Shown here piece by piece: positions 15,915 through 22,177 of a DNA stretch of 22,177 bases (positions within the stretch are counted from its first letter, which is position 1; every line of letters begins with the position of its first letter). Origin of the DNA: Bacteroidales bacterium UBA5342 (lineage in GTDB: Bacteria; Bacteroidota; Bacteroidia; Bacteroidales; UBA5342); assembly GCA_002408065.1 (NCBI GenBank), contig DHQI01000068.1, forward strand, positions 1-22,177, read 5' to 3'. The notes beneath the pieces are model-generated. The model had not been told where the DNA came from. It saw only the letters and a program-made list of their open reading frames with translations, and searched no databases. The translations under genes were made by a program, and so were the position numbers.

Positions 15915-17339
15915 ATGAAGTATATTTTATGGCTGGCTGTAGCCCTTGCAGCCTTTTCGTGCCAAGCGAAAAAAGAATTAGAGAAACCCAATGTAGTGTT
16001 TATATTAACTGACCAATGGCGAGCCCAGGATTTGGGTTTTGTGGGCAATGAGCAGGTTAAGACACCGGCCTTGGATCAACTTTCGACAGAAGCTGTTGTG
16101 TTCACCAATGCCGTTTCCAATATCCCTGTATGCGGACCAGCACGTGCTTCTCTTATGACGGGAAAGTACCCACTTAGCCACGGAGTTTTCTACAACGATA
16201 AACCACTTCGATCGGAAGAATACTGCTTGGCAGAAGTGTACAAAGAGCACGGTTACCAAACAGCCTACATAGGCAAATGGCACATCAACGGTCATGCTCC
16301 GGGGGTAAAAAACAATGTGGGACGTCAGCATCCTGTTCCCGCCGACCGTCGTCAAGGTTTCGACTACTGGAAAGTACACGAATGCACCCACAACTATAAC
16401 AACTCAGTATATTTCGACGAAGAAAATGTAAAACACAAATGGGAAGGTTATGATGCCATAGCTCAGACTAAAAATGGTATCGAATATATGAAAGCACACA
16501 AAGACCAACCTTTTGTGCTCTTTCTGTCTTTTGGTCCGCCTCATGCCCCCTACCAAACAGCGCCTAAGAAATACCGAAACATGTATGCCGATATGGATAT
16601 AAAGCTGCGTCCTAATGTGCCGGAAAACAAAAAAGGAATAGCCATAGAAGCTTACCGTGGTTATTATGCGCATATGTCGGCACTCGACTATTGTGTAGAA
16701 GAATTACAAGCAGCAATCAAGGAATTAGGTCTCGAAGAAAATACCATTTTTGTCTTCACTTCTGACCATGGTGATATGCTTTACTCTCAAGGAGAGACAA
16801 AGAAACAAAAGCCTTGGGACGAATCTATTAAAGTACCATTCATGCTGAAGTATCCGGCTAAACTAAAAGGTGGCGAACAAATGACCAAGATGTTCTCCTA
16901 CCCTGACATTATGCCTACACTACTAAGTATGTGTAACCTGCCGGTGCCGGAATCAGTAGAAGGCATTGACTACAAAGGACAGCTTTATGGCACAGAAGAA
17001 CTGGACGTAGAGGCTGCCTTTATCACTTGTCCGGTACCTTTTCACCAATGGAATTACCAAAGAGGTGGACGCGAATATCGTGGCATCCGAACCGAGCGTT
17101 ATACTTATGCCAAAGGTTTGGATGGAGCATGGGTAATGTACGACAACGAGAAAGACCCTTTCCAACAAAACAACTTAGTAGGAAACCCCCAATATACTGC
17201 ATTACAAGCCGAAATGGAACATAAATTACAAGCTATATTGGTTAAACACGGGGATCAATTTTTACCGGGCGAAGATTACATGAAAGCCTGGCATTACCAC
17301 TGGGATAATAAAGATAGTGTAAAACTCGTTGTAAAGTAA
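15915..17339 (+). CDS. lipoprotein sulfatase, S1 family (sulfatase 2)
   Basis: A 474-residue formylglycine-dependent sulfatase. A short signal peptide ends at AFSC, so Cys16 is probably lipidated. Core residues are Asp33 (LTDQW), the modification site C73-G-P-A-R77, Lys121/His123 (GKWHINGH), His210 (GPPHAPY), Asp284/His285 (TSDHGDMLYSQG), and Lys297/Lys299 nearby. It is clearly a different subfamily from sulfatase 1: the middle region (ADRRQGFDYWKVHECTHNYNN) and the region after DHG differ. The two therefore probably remove sulfate from different positions or residues. It has its own promoter region and is followed by a strong terminator, so it is a single-gene transcript. Confidence 0.95.
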   Translation: MKYILWLAVALAAFSCQAKKELEKPNVVFILTDQWRAQDLGFVGNEQVKTPALDQLSTEAVVFTNAVSNIPVCGPARASLMTGKYPLSHGVFYNDKPLRSEEYCLAEVYKEHGYQTAYIGKWHINGHAPGVKNNVGRQHPVPADRRQGFDYWKVHECTHNYNNSVYFDEENVKHKWEGYDAIAQTKNGIEYMKAHKDQPFVLFLSFGPPHAPYQTAPKKYRNMYADMDIKLRPNVPENKKGIAIEAYRGYYAHMSALDYCVEELQAAIKELGLEENTIFVFTSDHGDMLYSQGETKKQKPWDESIKVPFMLKYPAKLKGGEQMTKMFSYPDIMPTLLSMCNLPVPESVEGIDYKGQLYGTEELDVEAAFITCPVPFHQWNYQRGGREYRGIRTERYTYAKGLDGAWVMYDNEKDPFQQNNLVGNPQYTALQAEMEHKLQAILVKHGDQFLPGEDYMKAWHYHWDNKDSVKLVVK

Positions 17340-17381
17340 TATTTAAGCACTGAATAGCTTTTAATAATACATTCTGTATAC

Positions 17382-17418
17382 AAATCCGTCATGCATTTTT
17401 GCGTGACGGATTTTTTTT
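17382..17418 (+). terminator. intrinsic terminator after sulfatase 2
   Basis: The stem AAATCCGTCATGC (17382-17394) pairs with GCGTGACGGATTT (17401-17413) with one G-U pair. The loop is ATTTTT, and the T tract runs to 17418. Confidence 0.92.
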
Positions 17419-17587
17419 ATTTTTAAGAACTACATATAGAAGCAGTTTACCCGTAAAGCAGTCCTATTGAGAGAGAGTATTTAGCGTGGCTTGATTTAAA
17501 TGCAAATTTTTACGGAGCATGATGTTATTTTATACAATAATGTACAAAGCAAAGAAAGAAACGAACACCAGAGTCGAAGACTTATCG

Positions 17588-17605
17588 CATATTTGCACTC
17601 ATAAA
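17588..17605 (+). promoter_or_regulatory. promoter box of the GH78 gene
   Basis: CATATTTGCACTCATAAA ends 11 bases before the ATG at 17617 and differs at one base from the box at 8387-8404. Transcription should start within or just after CACTC, leaving a leader of about 15 bases. This favours ATG 17617 over the TTG at 17611. Confidence 0.5.
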
Positions 17606-17616
17606 TAAAATTGACG

Positions 17617-20091
17617 ATGTATTCAAAACTATATTATTATCTTATTTTCCTGATGCTGACAGCGTGCAGCCTGCAATCTACTGACGAAGCTCTCTCCTCT
17701 ACCATCGATTGGTCCGAGGCACAATGGATCGGGCTTAGCTCCATTGACGAACGACCTCAAGAGTGGCGCGAACGAACTATTGTACGCAATCGTCCCCCAC
17801 ACGATATCAGTACATGGCAACCAACTGCTAAAGATTTTGAAGGTCGCCAAGCTAGCTCTTTCCTCTCACCGCTGTTACGAAAAGCTTTTGTCACTAGAAA
17901 AAAAATAAGAAATGCTACTGTGGCAGTCTCCGGCTTAGGACTTTACGAACTCTATCTGAATGGAAACAAAGTCGGGGATCAAGTTTTAGCGCCGGCTCAG
18001 ACCTCATACAACAAGCGTGTTTTTTACAATGTTTATGATGTCACGACAATGCTGGAGACTAAAAAAAATGTGATTGGATTAATGTTGGGCAATGGCTTCT
18101 ATGGTCAAAATATGGCTTTGGGAGGTCGCCTGTATTACGGCACACCCAAAGCATTGCTTGTACTTACACTCACATATAATGATGGCTCACAGGAGCGAAT
18201 CGTTAGTGATCATACCTGGAAAGCTAATAGTGGCCCGGTACTGTATGACAATATTTATCTGGGAGAAAGCTACGATGCCCGTAAAGAGATTAAAGGGTGG
18301 AGCACAGTTAATCTCGATGATAAAAATTGGTTCAATGCCGATACCTTAAAAGCCCCCGGAGGTCAGCTTCTGCAACAAGAATTAGAACCCATGCGTAAAA
18401 TCCGTGAGGTACACCCCATAGCTATATTACCTGCAGAAAAAGGCTGGATTATTGATATGGGACAAAATATGACCGGATGGTTACATTTGAGTTTGCAAGA
18501 AAAAGCTGGCACAAGCATTAAAATACAATATGCCGAGCACCTGATGCCCGACAAACAAAATATTGACCCGGCTTCTACAGGTATTCACGTCACGGGTAGT
18601 GTACAGACTGATTATTACATCTGTAAAGGGGGTGCAGAAGAATGGGAACCGCGCTTTACTTATCACGGTTTTCGTTATGCACAAATCGAGGGTTTGAGTC
18701 AAAGACCCGATTTATCACAATTTACAGGATGGCTGGTGCGCACTGATATGGCACGTATTGGTTCGTTTCAGTGTTCTGATTCACTGATTAATAAGTTCTA
18801 TGAAGTTTCGATGTGGACTATAGAGGATAATGTGCAAGGTTTACTGAGCGATTGTCCTCACCGTGAGCGTTGTGCTTGGATGGGCGATGCTTATGTGGTG
18901 GCTGAAGCTGCCAGCTTCAACTTTGACATGCTAAAAATGTGGCGCAAAAGCAGTGCTGATATGCAGACCGTTTTGGGCGTAGAGAAAGCCCATTTCAAGG
19001 ATCCTTTTCCTTATGACAAACGTGCTCCCGGTAATATTTCCGTGGGAAAACGACTTTGTTTACAAGCACGGCCAGACTGGGGAGCCGCTACGGTGATGTT
19101 GCCATGGTACACTTATTTATATTATGGCGATAAGCAAATCATAGCCAAAGCTTGGGATATGATGGCTGGCTGGCTCGCCTATCTGGATGAAAAAGTACAA
19201 GTAAATGGCGTGATAGATGGGGGCTATGGCGACTGGTGTCCGCCGGGAGGTAATAAAATGATGGACACACCTCCTGCGTTGACGTCTACAGCACTTTACT
19301 ACCAAAGTCTGATAGCGATGTACAAGATGGGAACCGTTCTGGAAAAAGAAAACATTCAACACTATGCTGAGACAGCCAGGAGAGTCAAGGAGGCTTTCAA
19401 CCAGCGTTTTCTTGACCCTAAAAAGATGTCTTATGGCAGTCAAACAGGAGATGCATTTGCCCTGTTTTCCGAAATCGTACCCAAAGGACAAGAACAAGCA
19501 ATAGCCGACGACTTGGCCAACATTATTATGACGGATCACAAAGGGTATTATAGCACCGGTATCTTTGGACATCGTGCACTTTACACGGTACTCAACGATT
19601 ATGGACACGCTGATGTAGTGCAACATTTATGGCAGCTTACAAATTTTCCAAGTTTAGGCTTTTTGACCGAAGTGCACGGCTTGACTACCTGGCCTGAAGT
19701 ACCTGTCAATTGGACACCGGGCAAACGCTATTGGCGTAATTCTTTCAACCACCCGATGAATAGCGGTTTTGCAGCCACTTTTCACGAAAGCTTAGGCGGT
19801 ATTCGTCCTAATGAGGATTATCCCGGTTTCGAAAAATTCACCTTAAAACCAACGTTTTTACCAGGTTTGGATTGGGCAAAAGTCAGCCATCGCTCCCCTA
19901 AAGGAGAAATAAAAAGTTGTTGGAATAGGGATAACAAACACATCGTATGGCAAGTAACCATACCTGCTGGAAGCATTGCTGATATCGACCTGAGGGCTTA
20001 TAGTAGTCAAACTATTTCTGTAGATGGGAAAGCTGAAAAAAATAAAACATTTGTATTGCCTCAAGGAGAGTATCAGATTAAGCTTAGATAA
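17617..20091 (+). CDS. lipoprotein GH78 alpha-L-rhamnosidase
   Basis: An 824-residue enzyme from ATG 17617; an in-frame TTG two codons earlier is less likely. The signal peptide ends in a lipobox LTAC with Cys17 lipidated. Order: N-terminal beta-sandwich (WSEAQWIGL onward), the rhamnosidase N domain (about 85-255, with GLYELYLNGNKVGD), a further beta domain (265-375), the (alpha/alpha)6 barrel (about 380-725), and a C-terminal beta domain. The motif DCPHRERCAWMGD gives Asp412, Glu417 and Asp424, spaced like the essential D, E, D of known GH78 enzymes. Glu694 (TTWPEV) is a candidate general base. GYGDWCPPGG and NSFNHPMNSG are also typical. It would release terminal alpha-L-rhamnose, possibly after desulfation. 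It is a single-gene unit ending before a bidirectional terminator. Confidence 0.95.
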   Translation: MYSKLYYYLIFLMLTACSLQSTDEALSSTIDWSEAQWIGLSSIDERPQEWRERTIVRNRPPHDISTWQPTAKDFEGRQASSFLSPLLRKAFVTRKKIRNATVAVSGLGLYELYLNGNKVGDQVLAPAQTSYNKRVFYNVYDVTTMLETKKNVIGLMLGNGFYGQNMALGGRLYYGTPKALLVLTLTYNDGSQERIVSDHTWKANSGPVLYDNIYLGESYDARKEIKGWSTVNLDDKNWFNADTLKAPGGQLLQQELEPMRKIREVHPIAILPAEKGWIIDMGQNMTGWLHLSLQEKAGTSIKIQYAEHLMPDKQNIDPASTGIHVTGSVQTDYYICKGGAEEWEPRFTYHGFRYAQIEGLSQRPDLSQFTGWLVRTDMARIGSFQCSDSLINKFYEVSMWTIEDNVQGLLSDCPHRERCAWMGDAYVVAEAASFNFDMLKMWRKSSADMQTVLGVEKAHFKDPFPYDKRAPGNISVGKRLCLQARPDWGAATVMLPWYTYLYYGDKQIIAKAWDMMAGWLAYLDEKVQVNGVIDGGYGDWCPPGGNKMMDTPPALTSTALYYQSLIAMYKMGTVLEKENIQHYAETARRVKEAFNQRFLDPKKMSYGSQTGDAFALFSEIVPKGQEQAIADDLANIIMTDHKGYYSTGIFGHRALYTVLNDYGHADVVQHLWQLTNFPSLGFLTEVHGLTTWPEVPVNWTPGKRYWRNSFNHPMNSGFAATFHESLGGIRPNEDYPGFEKFTLKPTFLPGLDWAKVSHRSPKGEIKSCWNRDNKHIVWQVTIPAGSIADIDLRAYSSQTISVDGKAEKNKTFVLPQGEYQIKLR

Positions 20092-20483
20092 ACACATATC
20101 TTATATGAATCAACTCCTGAGTCCACCATTACCTTCCCTAAAAACAAGAAACTAAAGAATAGGCGGAATTAGATCAAGACGATCTCTATAGTTTATAGAC
20201 TTACCTCATTTAAAATATTTCAGACATTTACATTAGACTCATAGATATTTCTAGAGAGGTCGTTTTAATACCGCCAACGCGTTTGTATTAATAAATTATC
20301 TCTGAACTAGGTTAAATATAAAAATTGTACAAAGCAAAAAACAAGCAAGTCACCTCAAAAAAGAAAGATCATAGATCAAGCCGAAATCTTGTGGGGAAAC
20401 AAGCATGAATGTGATTGATTTTTAATGCGCCGGGACGAAGTGAAGGACAAACAAAAAAAACTGTGATCAAATAAACAAGAATA
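20092..20483. other. non-coding region after GH78
   Basis: About 390 AT-rich bases without a credible gene. It contains a 114-base imperfect inverted repeat (20162-20275) and a second copy of TGTACAAAGCAAA (20326-20338), which also occurs upstream of GH78 at 17541-17553. No promoter or RNA gene is recognised. Confidence 0.5.
20162..20275. repeat. imperfect inverted repeat, possible MITE-like element or large hairpin
   Basis: The left arm (20162-20191) begins GGCGGAATTA and ends ACGATCTCTATAG. The right arm (20251-20275), read in reverse complement, begins GGCGGTATTA and ends ACGACCTCTCTAG. That is 20 of 23 matched bases with a five-base bulge in the left arm, enclosing about 59 AT-rich bases. 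No clear target duplication flanks it. Confidence 0.45.
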
Positions 20484-20520
20484 AAAAGAGCTTCGTGAAA
20501 TTCATCACAAAGCTCTTTTT
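20484..20520. terminator. bidirectional intrinsic terminator
   Basis: AAAAAGAGCTTCGTGA (20484-20499) pairs with TCACAAAGCTCTTTTT (20505-20520), with one mismatch. The A tract on one side and T tract on the other let it serve both the GH78 gene (plus) and the convergent DUF302 gene (minus). Confidence 0.85.
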
Positions 20521-20572
20521 CCATAAAACAAACAAATAAAGTTCCCATCCTCTGAGAGCTATATCTTACTGC

Positions 20573-21079
20573 TTAAAACAAGCTAAATTTTAGATTTATA
20601 AAACGCATCATATCTTCTACTTCTAAAGAGACCTCTTCAATAATATTTTCAATTTCGCCACCAAATAACTTGCCCATAATAGCTCCATTCATCGTTGAAA
20701 TATACACCTGACCGTCAGACTTTTCGTACACAGCAAAAGACTTAGGCATCATATTACCTATCTTTTTACGATCATCAGCCTGCAGCATTCTCGCAGAGTA
20801 TCCGCCATGACAGTATTTTATTATTTTATAGTTGCCTATAGCAAAACCGCCATTAGCTAAAGCTTCTTCGTTCTGATCAATAATATCAGTGACGTGCCAA
20901 CCCTCTTTAGTATTAATGCGCTGCGCCATAAGGCTTACAGTTTTATCAAAATCATACGGGCTCTTCAATTCTTTCACCATCATTTCTCCTGAAGAAACAG
21001 AAACAGCAATACCAGAAAAAAGCACCCCAGCTAAAAATCCTAAAATTACAGTTACGACTATTATTATCTTTGTTTTCAT
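20573..21079 (-). CDS. membrane-anchored DUF302 domain protein
   Basis: A 168-residue protein with one N-terminal membrane segment (about residues 4-27), followed by a DUF302 domain (PF03625). The domain is recognised by SPYDFDKTVSLMAQRI (40-55), the GWHVTDIIDQ strand, CHGGYSARML, the MMPKSFAVYEK strand with MPKS, and YISTMNGAIMGKLFGG. DUF302 proteins are small, often periplasmic, and of unknown biochemical role; some occur next to redox or sulfur genes. It lies 59 bases downstream of the SLAC1-family gene on the same strand without a promoter between them, so the two probably form an operon. The domain should face the periplasm. Confidence 0.88.
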   Translation of the reverse strand: MKTKIIIVVTVILGFLAGVLFSGIAVSVSSGEMMVKELKSPYDFDKTVSLMAQRINTKEGWHVTDIIDQNEEALANGGFAIGNYKIIKYCHGGYSARMLQADDRKKIGNMMPKSFAVYEKSDGQVYISTMNGAIMGKLFGGEIENIIEEVSLEVEDMMRFINLKFSLF

Positions 21080-21138
21080 ATCATTATATTTTAAATTTCT
21101 AATTACTTATTTTTCGCTCTTAAGCTTTTTGACTGTAT

Positions 21139-22089
21139 TTAATCTTCATTGACACAAATTTCGCCTTTACGTATCTTGATAAAGGTTTGCCAGGCAACCA
21201 CACTCACCGTTATTATAGCCAAGGCAAACATTACAAAAGACAAGTATTTATAAACCGATAATGCTGAGACTTGGTATGCCACTACCGAAGCAAGCGTAAT
21301 AGCCATCATAGGGAAAGTAAAAGCCCACCAAGAAATAAAAAACTCTAACCCCTTAAAACTTTTATAAAGAAAGGCCAACAAAGCCACGAAAAAGTAAGCG
21401 ATAAACAGGAGAAACACCGCAAAGACATCCCAACTTTGCGCTATGCGGATATAGGCAATAAAACCAATGGCCGGCGGCGCAATAAGGATAAATAAAGTGG
21501 GTATAAACTTCTGTGGTAACTGATGGTGAAATATCGCCCTGTTCATAAAAATAGCAAACAGTATAATCCAGAAAAAGAAACCAATAGAGAAATAAATAAA
21601 AGAGAAACTCGTGGGCATATACTCCACCCCTGATATAGGCACTAATATATTCCCAACCACAGGAATAAACCAAGCGGGATTCATCACATGAATTTCAAAA
21701 TTATGTTGAATCCAATAAGAAATGGTATGCAACATTAAAACGCTATGCAAAAGGACACCTATCCACCAAAATACTAAGGATAAAAATGGCCAATAAGTCA
21801 TATAAGCTATCGAAAGCAATAAAAAAGAGATCGATATAGCCGAAAAGAAATTAATACGTATACGATGTCGAAAGTCCTTTTTAACCTCTTCGAAATAATA
21901 AATTGCCTTAACACTATACATTCCTGCAAAAAGTAAAAACAATCCGGTCACCGTAAATAATAAAGCATCATAAAACACTTTAGGCATCCATTGCAGATGA
22001 TAAAACTTTGCAAAAACAATAGACAATCCCGTCAATCCCATAATAATAGCAAAAGCTGTTATGGGAAAATACCTTAACTTTTCTTTCAT
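21139..22089 (-). CDS. TehA/SLAC1-family anion channel or tellurite/dicarboxylate transporter
   Basis: A 316-residue integral membrane protein with about ten hydrophobic helices, the topology of the TDT family (TehA, Mae1, SLAC1). The N-terminal signature is visible in AFAIIMGLTGLSIVFAKF (12-29), and NPAWFIPVVGNILVPISG (137-154) is the characteristic central motif. Family members move small anions (chloride, nitrate), sulfite or dicarboxylates across the inner membrane. Here the substrate is unknown. The start MKEKLRYFPI fits the family. The DUF302 gene follows in the same unit. No clear promoter is visible in the 88 bases upstream, where a REP-like palindrome lies. Confidence 0.9.
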   Translation of the reverse strand: MKEKLRYFPITAFAIIMGLTGLSIVFAKFYHLQWMPKVFYDALLFTVTGLFLLFAGMYSVKAIYYFEEVKKDFRHRIRINFFSAISISFLLLSIAYMTYWPFLSLVFWWIGVLLHSVLMLHTISYWIQHNFEIHVMNPAWFIPVVGNILVPISGVEYMPTSFSFIYFSIGFFFWIILFAIFMNRAIFHHQLPQKFIPTLFILIAPPAIGFIAYIRIAQSWDVFAVFLLFIAYFFVALLAFLYKSFKGLEFFISWWAFTFPMMAITLASVVAYQVSALSVYKYLSFVMFALAIITVSVVAWQTFIKIRKGEICVNED

Positions 22090-22125
22090 CTGTTTATAAT
22101 TTTATATTTTTTGTCAGATAGCATG

Positions 22126-22144
22126 TCCCGAACTTGCTTCGGGA
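22126..22144. repeat. REP-like palindrome TCCCGAA-CTTGC-TTCGGGA
   Basis: A perfect seven-pair stem with a five-base loop, 37 bases upstream of the SLAC1-family start codon. Similar short CCCGAA..TTCGGG palindromes recur as dispersed repeats in many Bacteroidota genomes, as far as I recall. Only one copy is in this window, so dispersion cannot be confirmed here. Confidence 0.5.
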
Positions 22145-22177
22145 GAACTCTCATAAAATTTCAATCATTCCCTTATG

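Noticed and set aside
17611..17616. TTG at 17611 as start of the GH78 gene
   Set aside because: The ATG two codons later gives a normal lipoprotein signal and a better distance from the promoter box.

Overview
The window looks like a piece of a Bacteroidota chromosome. Several intergenic regions carry the promoter pattern of that phylum (TTTG or TTG, 18-21 bases, TAnnTTTG). The protein families are typical of it too: a membrane-anchored LytTR regulator, a probable DUF6051 hydrolase, lipoprotein sulfatases and exported GH2, GH43 and GH78 enzymes. Two sulfatases next to a GH78 rhamnosidase family enzyme and two GH2 enzymes suggest an organism that digests sulfated, rhamnose-containing polysaccharides such as ulvan-like algal glycans. 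The substrate is an inference. Genus cannot be read from the window.

Layout. Positions 96-808 hold a CRISPR array of ten 45-base repeats and nine spacers. Its repeat type matches Bacteroidota type II-C systems, and no cas gene is visible. On the minus strand every repeat contains a complete Bacteroidota promoter. Positions 854-3089 hold a divergent pair: a membrane LytTR regulator (minus) and an alpha/beta hydrolase (plus). Between them lie three direct repeats with exact 20-base spacing. Positions 3666-7293 are largely housekeeping: a C_GCAxxG_C_C cysteine protein, valS, a tRNA-Gln(UUG) and its terminator.

Positions 7560-20091 hold a carbohydrate utilisation cluster. It contains a DUF1080 (3-keto-disaccharide hydrolase family) protein on the minus strand, a divergent run of sulfatase, GH2, broken GH43 and GH2, then a lipoate-protein ligase. 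A second sulfatase and a GH78 follow, each with its own promoter region. No SusC/SusD pair, transporter or hybrid two-component regulator lies in the window, so uptake and regulation must be encoded elsewhere. Positions 20573-22089 hold a minus-strand pair, a TehA/SLAC1-family membrane protein followed by a DUF302 protein.

How the genes may work together. The sulfatases would remove sulfate esters, the GH78 would remove alpha-L-rhamnose, and the GH2 enzymes would remove beta-linked galactose or glucuronate. The GH43 gene has been inactivated by a nonsense codon and an internal deletion. The most interesting non-coding signals are the promoters inside the CRISPR repeats, the 20-base-period sites beside the LytTR gene, a nearly identical 18-base start-site box before sulfatase 1 and GH78, clustered TATTGTC motifs before sulfatase 2, and a 114-base imperfect inverted repeat after GH78.
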